64,000 nt of DNA from positions 923,800 through 987,799 of the forward strand of contig VZRS01000313.1 in the NCBI GenBank assembly GCA_013398055.1, in the 5' to 3' direction. How positions within the stretch are numbered: the stretch's first letter is position 1; each line of letters begins with the position of its first letter. This DNA comes from Ifrita kowaldi (lineage: Eukaryota; Chordata; Aves; Passeriformes; Cinclosomatidae). Shown here piece by piece: positions 37,263 through 50,300 of the stretch. The position numbers were made by a program, and so were the translations under genes. The notes beneath the pieces were generated by a model that searched no databases, was not told the DNA's origin, and worked only from the letters and a program-made list of their open reading frames with translations.

Positions 37263-40222
37263 TTAACCATTAAGATAGAATGACAAAAAAGGGTTTTAGT
37301 AAGATGTAGGAGGTTTTGGTGGGATGGACCCCACTATTCCCAAGGCAAGAGCCACTCCTGTTCTTTGGCCCAGCACCATTCTCTTTCTCTATATCACTTC
37401 CCAGTAACAGTAATAGCCCATCTGGGCATATTAGCAAAATAAAATTCTGGGTCTGCACTGAGACTGATCAATGATTCATGATCATGCTCTAGTTCCTTCC
37501 TGGCCTGAGCATGACTTTATGATTGCCATAAAGCAAAACCCACCAACATTTAGAGCTAGTGTATGTTTATGTTTATATCCACACATAAACATTCATGATG
37601 ATTTGGCTCAGGGTTAGCATATGAATCAAAAATAGTTGTGAGTCCATCAGCTTAGAAATAAAATTCACACTTTGGTACATGTTCTTTTTAACTATATAAC
37701 ACTCCTGTAAAACATTCTATTTAAAGAATAGAAGGGGGAAGGGATTTTTGCTTAGAAAACCCTGGAATATTAGAAACCTTTCTATTGACTGACAACAATA
37801 TCATCCTTCACATATTCATGGGATATTGGGTTTCTCAGGCGGAAGAATTAGTGCAGTTGTACTGCACGTGGGGTTTATTTGAGAAGCAGTGCAAGGACTG
37901 CAGCAGCAGTAGGAGCAATAATGGGAAGTTCATGTTGTACCAATCCTTATTCTCAGTTATTGAAGGAGACATACCAAGAGACATTGTTTATATCACCCTG
38001 TGAATAAGGATGATTTTGCAGCTGGCAGGAAGAAATTGCCCTTTTATTAAGAGCAGGCCAAAAGTTCTCTTACAAAAGAGTTCTGCGCAAGAACACCTAT
38101 ATGTGGGTCATGTCAGGGTTGTTAGCTATGACTGCAGAGTGCTCAGGAATACTCACTGGATGAACCTTCAACATAGCCAGAGGAGATTTGCTTACATTAG
38201 ATAAAGTCCTGTATGGGAACAAAATAGATCTATGAAGCAGGTGCTGCAAATGAACTGTCTTGTGAACATTCTAGGAAAAAGGATTTTCTATTGAAAGAGA
38301 AATTAATCGCCACCATTTGTCTTTATCTCTGGTACATCCTTGTGACTATGCAAAATAAACCTGCATGCATTTGTCATGTCAGATGCTGAGTGTTTCTCTC
38401 ACCTCCTTGAGGTTTTCCCTCTCATGTGGTACAGGGCTTGATCCACTTTCTGTGACAACCATGGAGCTAGGTAAGACTCATTTGCAACTGGTATAGGCTA
38501 TTTTAAACAAAGTAAAAACAGTCTTCATCACAGCATAGCTTGAATGATTTTTTAGGCATCAAGTACATGAATAAAATCATGTGAGCTATCTTTGGGATAC
38601 TTTTAAAAGAGCTTCCCCTCCAAAGAAATTCTTAGTGTTTTATGTTCTAGTACAAGCATGTCTAGTGACAAGTAGAGTCACATTAAACAGAGAACATGCT
38701 GTTCTCTCTGATGATGTACTCTGAAGATGGATGTTGTGCTTTGTGCATAGAGAACGTGAATTCATTTGACTTCTTTCAAACAAAGCTCAGTATGTGGAAA
38801 AAGCCTGGCATCTTTGCTTGGAAACGGGCTAAATTGCAATAGCAACCTTTACTTGACACTGCACCATGGTGCCAACATGCTGAACAAGTAGAAATACAGT
38901 GCAGCAAAAGATGCATAAGAAAATAAACTAAAGAGTTTGGAACAATAAATTATAGCATTTGCTGTGTACTTGGCAAAGAGGAGGGGTAAGAGCCCTGCTG
39001 CCAGCAGGCTTGCAGGGCCCTGCCACACTCTGTACCTGCTGTGCTGCACTGGGAACTTCCCCTGTACCATAATATGGTGTGAAATATTATGATAAAAGAA
39101 GTACATCTTAAGTGAAATGCTTCCTTCTTCACTTCTTTTTTTATTAACTATTAGGTGAAAGCATGTTATCCCTTCTGTGAGAAAGAAGTTTTTAAAATCG
39201 GCTTTGCTTCCATTTATAAAGAAAAATTGACAATGAGAAAAAATTAATGACATAAAAAGTCAATGTTTTAACTGATAGAAAATAATGCTTAAAAAGAGAG
39301 CATTCATGAATAACTGTATAGAAAATCCAAATTAAGCCTTACAGTATTTTGCTTAAAATATTACCCTGATTTGAAAGCAAGGGAAACTAAAACATGGGAA
39401 AGCATTTTTTATCAAACAAGCATGAGCAGTGCCTCTGATTTCACCCGAAAAAAAAGAAATTTGGTGTAAATAGCTTAGGAAAAATGAAGGTCCCAGATTA
39501 TACATTGATATGACGTGTGGCTGGCTCTCAAATTTATAGTAATAACATTAATTGATGCTTGCTTTAACTGTAAGAGTTTACATATAGCATCAAGTATTAT
39601 TCTTAGAGAAAAATTATTCTTCTTAAAGGAAAGACAGTCCACATTTGTATATGTACACAAAAGACATGCATGGACTGCTAGTTTGTGTGAAAATTATTAT
39701 TTCTGTTGGAACGTTTTTTTTTCAAATCATGTCAGCATGAAGAATGGTTTCCATTATCCCAGGTTTTTTAACATTTCTTTTAAATGTCCCCCATCATATA
39801 TTATTGATTTCCTTATAATAGCTCTGAAATTAAAGAAAAAAGATTTCTTTTACTGCAATTCCCACCAAGACTTCAGAGGAAATGTTTTTGTTATAGGCAC
39901 TTTGAATGACTGTGTAGTCTTCTAATGTACTTCAGTGTTTGATATACCCTCTGACTGTTTCCAAAATGTTCTCTTAAATGAACAAAGGTATAAAACCCCA
40001 AAGATTTAAAGCTCTGAAGGGACAAAGCAAGTTGCTGCAAGTATTTTGAGTTATAAACAAGACTAAATTAAAAGCTGTAAACCATATGAGATTACTCCAA
40101 TTTTGAATTAGAACTGTGCTGTTCCTTATAAAACCCATTCCTCTACAAAAGCCAATTTCATTCCATGGACCTCTGTAGAAAACAGCATTATCCCTGCACT
40201 TCAGCTTCCACAGTGCTGCAAT

Positions 40223-40247
40223 TAACCAATTGCATATTAATTGGTTA
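40223..40247. repeat. Short inverted repeat with paired CCAAT boxes
   Basis: TAACCAATT and AATTGGTTA are perfect 9-base inverted arms around GCATATT. Each arm contains a CCAAT/ATTGG core. It could form a small hairpin or act as a dyad binding site. Confidence 0.6.
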
Positions 40248-40614
40248 CATATTGTAAAGATTTTTTCAGATTATTCTTTTTATACAAACATTGCTACTGC
40301 TGAAGACAAGAGTCAGCCAATACTACCAGAGAAACGGCTACTGTGTGCACTCTGTTAAACAGTACATGGTAGGACTACTTTTCTTGCTGATTTGATCTGC
40401 AGTTGGTGGAGAAATACACCTAGAGAAATAATGAAAACTGTATCAGGGATATGATTTAGGAATTACTTTGCAGCCATGTTTTTATGATGACAAGTATACA
40501 GAGAAAGGAAAAAGGATCCAATATCAGGTAAATCCCCACAAAGCAGCAAAAAGGACAAACTCCTCTCGATGCCCATGTTTAAGTTTTAGTCCAAGGACTT
40601 TTAAGCCATATCTT

Positions 40615-40640
40615 GCTTATATATACATATATATATATGT
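40615..40640. repeat. TA-rich microsatellite
   Basis: TATATACATATATATATATG is an interrupted TA repeat. Confidence 0.8.
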
Positions 40641-41053
40641 GCATTCTAAGATGAATTTTCCTGCAACATAATTCCTCCATACACTTGCCACACTTCTGTA
40701 TCGTTACAATCTAGTCTTCATTTATATTTGCTGCTTGGTAGAAAGCAAGCAGTGAAGATCCCATCTGTCTTTGAAGATAGAAAAATGTTCACTGCTAAAA
40801 TATAGCAGGAATACATTTCCAGAAATAAATGCTTTGTCTGTGAGCAGTGGCAGTAGTTGTCTTGACTCACATAATGCATATGTATGCTTGCAGAATGTTT
40901 GAAGAATCTCACATAGATAAAAATATGAGTCAGGTTTCAAACTGAGATAGACAAAACAGTAGGAGGAAGTACAGCCTTCCATCTCCATGTCTTTTGAAGA
41001 CACAGAACACTTTATTAGACTAAATGTTTAGATATACAAGTTGCCTCTCTGCC

Positions 41054-41107
41054 TGTCTATCTATCTATCTATCTGTCTATCTATCTATGTATGTGTCTAT
41101 CTATCTC
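41054..41107. repeat. (TCTA)n tetranucleotide microsatellite
   Basis: TCTA/TCTG/TATG repeats extend for about 54 bases with a few interruptions. Such loci are usually length-variable between individuals. Confidence 0.95.
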
Positions 41108-41843
41108 ACCCAGGTGGCTTCACATAGCCTATTGATCTGTAGTTAACACTTGAGCCAGCTCTGACTTCAAGAGAAAATAAAGCAGGCATGTGGCCCTGGG
41201 AATTCTGAGATGAAAACCAGAATTGATTCCAAAGTGATTAAACTGCAGAAAATCACATCTGTGACAGAGTTCCTTCATCATGCTGTAAAAACAAGATACA
41301 TCTGAAATTAACAGGTGAAGAACACACTGGTATCAACCTGGTTTGGGGACCTTTTCTGACGTGCTGAGTGTTCGAAGATTTGATTCTGACAGCTTACTCC
41401 TGTTGGTAAATAAGGCCTAAAAATCCCCATGGCATATATAATTGTATGCTTCATCATTTGTTGCAAAGGCTTGGAGAATGGTTCACTGTGGACAAAAGCA
41501 CAGTGTTTGTGTGAATGCATAAACAGGGGAACTGTATTTGGTTAAAAATAAACTCATTTGGAATAGTTCTGCCAATTAAACAGTATCAATAAAGGATTAC
41601 TTTCCTGAATTTCTAGACAGAAATCTAACAAAACCACCTGAAATTCACTGTCTATCCATTTAATCCACTTCACTCTCATTAAGTGGATTAAAATGCTTTA
41701 AAAGTGGTCATCACTGCAGTTCCTGCTAGGACCTCCCTATCCTTCTCACTAGAAATCCTTCTGCTGGTCCTCAAGTAGATCTTAGAAAGGCTCAAAAGGA
41801 AAATCAGTAGTAGCTGCTGCTCTGTCTCTAGGAGCTAGGCTAT

Positions 41844-41914
41844 ATCTACCTCTCTTTCTACATACCCCTCTTTTCTCTATCTACGTCTCTTTCTACATAC
41901 CCCTCTTTTTCTCT
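41844..41914. repeat. Two-copy 35/36-bp minisatellite
   Basis: The unit begins ATCTACCTCTCTTTCTACAT and continues ACCCCTCTTTTCTCT. It spans 41844-41878 and repeats at 41879-41914, differing by C/G at one base and one extra T. A partial third unit (ATCTCTTTTGCAC) follows. It is entirely pyrimidine-rich. Confidence 0.9.
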
Positions 41915-43681
41915 ATCTCTTTTGCACATCTAGCCAAGGAGGGTATGTTTACACAAGCAGTTAACAAGGGGCCCAATATTCAGGTGTGGAGGAAAATAGT
42001 TTTGCTAACTTTATAGCTTAGCCTCTCCCTTTCCCTCACCCAAGCCCCAGGGAGACCAAATATTGGGCTGTCAAATACTGGAAAAAATCTTTGTTCTGCT
42101 CCCCTGTGTAACAACGGAACTTTACTGGGAGTTGTCTCATTAGTAGACCAGATACTTTTCAAAATAGATTGACTCAATATGGAATATAAAACACATTTTT
42201 CAGTCAGACTAGAGGGTGAGATTTGCTCAGTAGGCCTTTTTAAACTAAATCATACAAACGTGTTTTTTACCATCATGGAGATTTTCGAGAAACGGATAAT
42301 TAATAGAGAAGAAATGCACTATCACTTTTTTTCAGGTGGCTGTGAAGATAATGACCTTATCTCCTATGAATAATTGTACAGAATGTCTTCAAAAGGGCTG
42401 CACAATTTTTTATCATGCAAGATATGCAAGGACATTCAACTGAGTAAAGAACAAAAAAATGCTGTCATGCCTTTTTCATGTCTCTAGCTGATAACTAAAA
42501 TGTGCAGAACTCTAAAAATATCTGGTGACAGGATATATAAGCTACGTCTTTTGAACTTCCTTCTCTAGATATGCAAAGAAATTAAATTAAATAAATCACT
42601 GTAGAAAGCATCACACTTCGAAAAGCACAGGCAGAAAGGGACATTTCTGGTACCCGTGACCCAGATCAGAAATAACTCATGTAAGGAGCATTTCTCAAAT
42701 AATATTAGCTTAATAGGTGGTTACAGATTTTCCAGATCAATCAAATCATATCCTCTCCATGGGGAGTGAGATTAAAGAGAGGGCTCATAGTGACCAACTT
42801 TAAATTCAGTAAACTGAGCCTTATAAACTCTCTCTCCAGCCTTCCTTTTCCTTTCCTCTAACCCTTTCTGTTTCCACTTCCCCCGCTCCCCCTGCTCCAG
42901 AAAGAAACTTTTTACGACAGGCTCAGTAAAATTGTTGTAATTATACCTCCCACACTCCCCCATACAATTCACCAGAGAAGTCAGATTAAGAGATTAAGAA
43001 ACTCAGGGTAAAAGACTTCTAGGAAATTAAAGTACTACTAGCTGGAATGTATTGCCAATGGCACTGTGCTTGATAAAACAGGTGGCTCTGTGTAAGCAGC
43101 TCTGTGGGAGCAGGTCTGCTGATTGCTGTATTATGACACTGAGAGGGAAGTGGAAGATGCTTACTTAGATAACTGATCCAAGACCCCTCTATAGTCAGTG
43201 TAATCACTTACTTGGAGGTCAGCAGAATTTAAAAGGAGCCAAGATTCTAAAGTACATAGACATTCCTAGGTGCGATTAGTATTTCCTCAATGGTTATGCA
43301 TTTTTCTTAAGAGCCCTCTTCAAAGATTACGAAAGAAAGTCAAGTACATCTTTAAAAAATATCCTTTCCAACTGCCTGGTTCTCAAATCACTCCCTACCA
43401 TGCAAACTTATCAAGAGCTGTCTTGACAGACCTTGACAGACCACTTCTAGCAAAAAGGCAGCCACAAGTGTTATGATTACAGCAGATTCACAAAACTTCA
43501 GGCATCATAGGTCTGTTGTATTTTCAACTTCTTTTGAATTTACCATTGGAATTAACATGTATTATTAGTTTTAGGTTCCAGAACCTAGAATCCTATGCTG
43601 ATCTGCTGGCATTTTTTTATGCTGAGCAACCTGTGCATGCAAACCCGGCGAGCACATTTATGCAAGGAGGAGAAGCTTACT

Positions 43682-43762
43682 CAAAAAAAAACCCCCAAAA
43701 ACAAAAAACCAACAAAACAAAACAAACAAACAAACAAAACCCCAAAGAAACCCAAAAAAACC
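43682..43762. repeat. A/C-only low-complexity tract, (CAAA)n
   Basis: About 80 bases consist almost only of A and C in CAAA, CAAAA and ACCCC units. A frame passing through it (43516-43923) is K/N/T/P/Q-rich because of this composition. Confidence 0.9.
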
Positions 43763-46727
43763 GAACAATGATCTTTGCCTCAGCTGAACTGTTTTTTAAG
43801 TTTAACAAATGGAGACAAAACTTTGAGAAGAATGAGTGTTCTGTTTTAGGAGAACAACTCCTCCTGCTTATGCTGCTTGAGGAATTAGCCCACTGGTGCC
43901 TCAGTTTTCTGAAGTGCACCTAAACCACTAGCAAAAACACTAGGTGTGTTAGCATGATCATTGTATTTGAATTTCAAATAAGAAATTGGTCTTTCCCAGT
44001 CTGTGGGGAATACACTGATTTTAAAATAAATCCTGTCTGAGGAGAGAAGGCAGCCCACTAAGCAGCACACAGGATCAGCATCAGAATAGTAGTAATGCAA
44101 TTATTATATCCCAACAAACAAGACAGGGTGAGCAAAATAATTATCAGGATGAGATCAAGCTGACATTGGTGTGTTGCAGCTGGAACTGATTCTGCTATAA
44201 ATCATTAAAAATTCTTCAGACTGGAAGCTGCAGAGGAAAATTAGGTATGAGTCCTTAAAAAAACATAACCCTTTACAACCTGAGAAGATGATGTTGTGAG
44301 GAAGAACACCATCAACCACCTTTGGTCCAATTTTGCTTTCACTTGGGTAGGTGAAAGCCAGCTAAACCAGTGGTGCCAGAAAGCAGCACTAATATGAAGA
44401 AGAAATTAAGTCCAGTGTCTTCTGCAAACTGCTACAGAAACCTCTGAACTCACGAGTAGCACTCAAACACCTGCTCACAGGGCTTCAGTCAGTGGATTGG
44501 CACCACAAGCAAACGCTGGTGTTAGACATGCATACAGCAATGTTTACACACACAAATATTTTGCTTGAATAAAACAAATAATTAAGGAAAAAAAAAAGAA
44601 AAATATGAGCTAATCACAAATTTTCTTGGAGGAATTTTTACCGGTTTTGTTTTAGTGCACCAAAGACTTTACTGGAGATTTTGTGAAATAAAAAATACAC
44701 ATACCTCAGCATAGCTCTGCTAGGGCAGACTGAAAAAATGCAAAGACAATTCCTTTCATAAACACACTGACAGGAAAACTGAGTTCTCACAGTTGTAAAA
44801 ATGAATCATTTTGGAGCTGTCCTCCAGAAATATATTTTGCTGGTAAATAACCTGAAAAGAGTCATCTGAAAGATAGCTCCATTAATTTTCAGACCTCACA
44901 TTACAGGAGGCAAGCACAGGGAGTAGGTAAGTAGTCTGGAATCCATCCGTGTAACACACTCTAATTATAACTTGTGTGTCATCTTTCCAATAGACTGTGT
45001 GTTTCCGAGAAACTGTCACTGACTTTTGACATATGTGAGAGCAATTGGGTTGATCAGTGGTTTTAACCTACGGGATCTTGAGAGAGTCTTATTTCTATTT
45101 ATGTTTTTACTTCTCAGTACGGTGCATACCGTCAGGTGCTGTAGAACTCTGATGTGGGTGAGTAGTCTAGCTTTCCTTGGTAGTCAGCAGAGAGAGTTGA
45201 CCTCTGGAGGCCATTTTAGAGTACTTAAATTCGTCATTGTTGTTTACTTACGGAGCTTAGATTCCTGAGAGAAGGCACGTAAATCAGGTCATTTCCGAGC
45301 ATCAAAAAAATGCCACATCATTAAAATTTCAATAGTCTATATTGATCTCATGAATAAGTGCAGATCTTGATCAGAACTTGCTTTTATTCTTTTTTTGCCA
45401 AGGTGAGCAAGTGAGCAAGGGCTTTAAAGCAGCTTTATCTGGTGACCTTATTTGTAGTGACTGATTCCTATAACATGAGTAGAATGAGCAGCAGAACATA
45501 GCCTTGTACATGTGAGTGTACTTTAAGAGAACACCCCCATTCATACAAATTACTGGGAAGTTCTTTTAAATAAGTGTCTTGAAAGTGTTGGGTTTTTTCA
45601 CCCATTTTACCTGTTAGATTGATTCACACGAGTAATGAGTATAAAAAGAATGGCATCCTTTGCTGCTGATTTGTGCCCTTTGTGCAGATCTGAAGAATGC
45701 CCATCATGGGCCAGTATTTAAATTCATTGAGAAAGAAAGTCAGCTTGATGTGAGAATTTGAAAGAATCATATGAAAGAGAACCTTGCAAATAGCAGATTG
45801 GGTGCCTGATCAAATTTTGATTCTTAAGTCTTGTATTTTTAAAACTAACATCATAAAAATACAGATTTTCTTTTTTGATTAATGGGGAAATTACACAGGT
45901 GATTTCTAGCCTGGTGAGCAGCTGCCAAGTAAGGTTAAGTACTCAGTGAACTTTTCACTAGGGGATTGAGGTCTGGATAAGAATCTTGAAAATCCAGCCA
46001 GACCTCTGTGGTTATTGGTTGCTCAGATTTATTTTTTTAAAGTTTTTTTACATAAATTTGATTTTATACAGTCTAGAAACTTATTAACATATTTTTGTCA
46101 TAGTGCCAAATGTGATCTGAAACCTTTCTGTTTTCCTGGGCTGAAAAATAAGGGCATGCATGTGTGCCCATGCACACAAATAAACAGAAACAGCTCTCCA
46201 CCCACAAAACACCAGTAAGGAAAATAACCATACGAAACCAGAAATGTCAAAGTCTAGGTAGAGAATCACAGAACTGATTTAACACATCCTAGGTGTTCTC
46301 CAAGATCGAAAATGTGTTGTTTTTTTTTTAATCGCCATTCACTTAGAACAATGGACTTATCAAAAGGCAAATAAAATTGGATGTTTTCAAGGAAGCAGTG
46401 CTTCAGTGATAATGATGAAATTCCTGCTGCTCCATGACACTGAGGGGACTGTACCTTATGTTTCTACCATGATTGCCTGCAATACACTGACCTAGAAGGT
46501 TCTTTCTGGACCTATATTTCTTTATTTAGTAGCTGACAGAGAAATTAATGTGAATAATTTTCAACTCTGTTTGTTATTTATAAACATCTTTACAGTATTT
46601 GTGTGTTTCATGTGAAAGAAAGAGGGAAATACTGGAAATTTTTTAACAAGCAAACCCACCACTTCAGCTGAAGTTCTCAGAGAACAAAGCTTATTGAGAG
46701 CCATTATCAGTTTGAAGTAAATAGTAT

Positions 46728-47301
46728 TGTTGTGATTCAACCCCAGCCAGCAACTCAGTACTCCCCCACCCCAATGGGGAGAAGACATGGGGAAAAAAGA
46801 AGTAAACCTCTTGGGATGAGATAAGAACAGTTTAATGACTGAAACAAGCTCAAATATACTCATAATACTAATTAGAATAATATCAAAAATCATATTGTTT
46901 TTATTTAAAAGCAGAGAGAGAAAGTAATAAAGCCCAAGAGAAACAAGTGATGCATAATTTGATTTCTCAGCACCCACTGACCAACGCCCAGCCCGTTCCT
47001 GAGCAGCGATTAGCAGGACCTGACCAACTTCCCCCAGTTTATTGACTGAAAACAACGTTCCATGGTTCTTTGCCCAGTTTGGATCAGCAGTCCTGGCTGT
47101 GCTCGCCCCACCAGCTTCTTGTGCACCTGCTCACTGGCAGAGCATAGGACACTGAAAGGTCCTTGACTTAGGGTAAGCACCACATAGCAACAACCAAAGT
47201 ATGAGTGTGTTATCAACATTATTATCACACTAAATCCAGAACACAGCGCTGTACCACCAACTAAGAAGAAAATTAACTCTATCCCAGCCAACACCAGTGT
47301 C
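46728..47301 (-). mobile_element. Solo LTR of an avian endogenous retrovirus
   Basis: The block matches, along its whole length and from memory, an LTR family widespread in bird genomes. Signatures on the plus strand are TTCAACCCCAGCCAGCAACT at the left end, TGAGATAAGAACAGTTTAAT, CCGTTCCTGAGCAGCGATTA, CCAGCTTCTTGTGCACC, CTTGACTTAGGGTAAGCAC, GTGTGTTATCAACATTATTA and AAATTAACTCTATCCCAGCC at the right end. The LTR sense is on the minus strand. The expected TATA region just upstream of AAACTGGGGG is degenerate (CAATAAA). No retroviral gene remnants flank it, so it is a solo LTR left by recombination. AGTAT before the left end and AGTGT near the right end may be a decayed target-site duplication, but the right boundary is uncertain. 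The minus-strand frame 46561-47055 that overlaps it is not a gene. Confidence 0.85.
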
Positions 47302-50300
47302 TGGGTTTATTAATACAACTGTATTTTATGTGATTAATAAAGTTCAATATAAAAGGCTCTGACTTGTAACAGCTTTTTAATAAAAGCTAATCTAGCTATG
47401 CAAGGAGTTAACACCATTATTTCCCATTGAGATATATTCCCTTAGCACAAACTCTTAAGCAAATTCCAGGCATCACTAATCAAAGGACTCAGTCAAGGCC
47501 TGCTCAAATCTGTTGTTCTTATGAATTCCCTTCTAAGCACCACTTCAAATCTCTAAGATTACTATTATGCAACTGCATTTATTATGAAAGACTAGAATGG
47601 GCTAAGGTGTCTATTTATTATTACTTACATGTCAAATACTAGTGTCATCAACTGTATAAGGAAGTTACAAATTATTTGTGCAAATGCTTCATTATTTTTC
47701 AAATAGTTTTTCATTACTCATCATTACTGTCAGTAAAGGAAATACTAGGGCAGGTCCACTGCCGAGTGTAACACTCATAACCCAAGCAAACCCATTGAGA
47801 AGGGATACTTCAGCCACTGAAATGTCAGCAGTAATCCACTGCTGCTTAAGGAACTGACTTAATAGTTGTTCACACCAAGCACAGCAACAAAACCTCTTCC
47901 AATTATTCTACTTGCTATAAAACGTCCCCACACTTACTGTAAGGGACCTAACTTGGGCCCAAATTCAACCAATTATTCAGCCTGCAATTGCTGCTCTAAA
48001 AAGATGATTTTCTTCCTGCCTTCAGGCAAGAGCTGCATTTTTGATCTGTTATGGGACCAAGTAGCACTGCACGAAGGGAGCTGGTTGGTCAAACCATACG
48101 GTTAATGCTGGGGACCCAAATTCCGCAACAAACACATTTCCAGCAGTTTTACCCTAACCCCACTCAGTCTGCTTGAGGCACTGGATGTCCACCTGCTGCT
48201 GCAGCACATGATGTGTATTCTGAAGCATATCATATCCCCAGCTCAGCTGCAGCTGTAAGGCAGCCTCCAGGCTCAGCCTGAGTGGGAAGAACTGAATTAC
48301 AGGAAGAAGTGTCAGCTGGGGATTTGCTTCAAAAACACACTCCTGAGCAAAATTAATATGCTAATGTAGATACAGCCTAAGTGAACCCCTGAGTTTCCTT
48401 GCATTCAGCCTTAATTTATCTGTTTTTATGTTCTTCGCTTCTGCCCTTGATAAGAATTTAGGCAAGATTTACTGGTAATAAATCTCCAGAGCCTCATTTA
48501 TGTAGGCTTAAATCTGTGGCTGAACTGCAGTGGTAACTTCAGGGGAAATGACCTTATCCAAAGCTGTTTGGATATACTACATTCCACTAATACAGGGATT
48601 GTTCTTTGTCCATAATCCTTTAACCAGTTTCTTATTATATTTAAACTCGCTGTTTTGCCTTTCCAGCAGATTAGCTCCTCATTGTCATTCAAGGGAATAT
48701 TAGCCTTTAAAATAAATACAAAAACCAGTTCATTTGCAGGGATTTAATTCTGTATGGATCTGTACTTCTAATTCTGTTCAAGTTAATGGCTATTTCTTTC
48801 TAGGTGCTTGTGAGAAAAATTTGAAATCTGAATCTAGAAAGCAAATTTGAATCTAGGTATCTTAGAGCAAAATACGGTTCTATAGTATGGTCAACATGAA
48901 AAGTAGGGAATATTTAGTGCTTAAAAATAAATTTATAAGAAGAAGCCCTTCGGTGATCATCTGTCTTTTAATGGGGGATGAAAAATAACTGACCTTCCCC
49001 CATGTCAGTTAAAGATGATTAATTAAGAAAGGTAATTTTATCCCTCAACTATTTCTGTACTGACCTGAACCTGACAGAATTCAGTATTATTTAGCTTAGC
49101 TTTATTCAAAATTCAATCTAGTTCTTAAATGAAAATGCCCAAAATCAGGAGACAACTGAAGCAAGACACATGAATTGTGGAGTATTTCTTAGACTCCTAA
49201 TGTTAAATCTAATAAACTTTGTGAATAAAAAAGTTATTAAAACTATTCTTAGCATAGTTTGTGCTAAGAATGAATGTTTCTAACACAAATTTTAATGACC
49301 AGTTTGGCATTTAGTTCAGTAGGTTGGCATTACTCTGAAAGTAGAATCTGACTTATTACCTAAAACTATTTGAAATACTGTCAGGTTTTGCATTCGCTAC
49401 AGTATGATGGTACTTTCCTTGATGCCTTGCATTTCTGTGCATTTTGTGTCCAGTCTTGATGAGATAAAAAATATTAAGGGGGAATCAAGGCATAAGGATT
49501 CTACCCTAGAAACAACAGATGTCTGATGGAATAACCCATGGGATGGGGCTGGTCCTGAGGCCTTGGTGTGAACTGCTGCATTCACAGCCCACAGGCAAAG
49601 CACGGCTTAGATCTCTATGAACCAGTACCATACCTCAGCCAGTCACTGATGTGGAAGCAGGTGGGCTCTTCAAATGGAAAGAGCCATCCTGGAAGCACAG
49701 GGATTTGATCCTGCTCATGACAGTTTAAGTAATGTGGAGAATCCAAAGAGGGGATGTCACTGAGGGTGCTTAACGCCTCTGAACTCAGCTTCTCATGCCT
49801 CTGGTGTTGCAGCTCACAGCCTCATTTCATCTGCTGCTGTTACAGATCTTAGTCCTGCCTCTCCATGCATTCCTGCCTTACACCAAGTAACTAATGCCAG
49901 TGAAGTGTTTAATATCATTATAGGTTAAATAACTTTAAGCAATTTCCTTCATCTTTTCGAGTTCTTGCTGCTTTTTCATAGGATTTAATGTTGCCTTTGA
50001 AATCATAATCAATGATGCTTCTTTTACAACATAAACATAATCTCCTTTGAGTAATAAGTGATTAGAAAAACTTTATCCCAGAAAAGCAGCATATCAATTT
50101 TATTTATACCAGTAAAGGAAATCCCTGAAGAAACAGATATTTACAGAAATATTACCCTAAAATTAGAATTTTTTCAGGAAATTACATCTCATTACACCAT
50201 GCTTTTCTTGATCAGCATATCATGAGTTTGAGCATAAAGTTGGTAGCTCAAGTATAAAAATCACTTGCTACAAATCTATCAGCTTTACCAATCCTACTAA

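Larger units (their letters stand above)
36760..37350 (+). repeat. Diverged direct duplicate, copy B
   Basis: The partner of copy A contains, in order, GCCACAGGCTCATCT..AAGCTTGAGGATAGCC, CTGTGCAGG..AAATGCATGAAAACT, TACTGTGGCATGTTGC and AAGATAGAATGACAAA..TTTTAGTAAGAT. It differs from A by a TA-repeat expansion (37105-37121) and by a 46-bp internal tandem duplication (37191-37262). Confidence 0.65.
37351..46727. other. AT-rich non-coding DNA with simple repeats
   Basis: No gene was recognised. The longest frames (for example 39515-39925 plus, 136 codons, and 38849-39253 minus, 134 codons) are rich in F, I, L and K from AT-rich composition and show no domain or splice context. Simple repeats and a palindrome within it are listed separately. 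Confidence 0.55.

Noticed and set aside
33455..37350. A provirus with paired LTRs
   Set aside because: No TG..CA ends, primer binding site, polypurine tract or retroviral gene remnants were recognised between the two copies.
39515..39925. 136-codon plus-strand frame
   Set aside because: Rich in F, I, L and K as expected from AT-rich chance frames; no initiation, splice or homology support.
46561..47055. 164-codon minus-strand open frame
   Set aside because: It lies mostly within the ERV LTR, which is non-coding, and continues into AT-rich flank.
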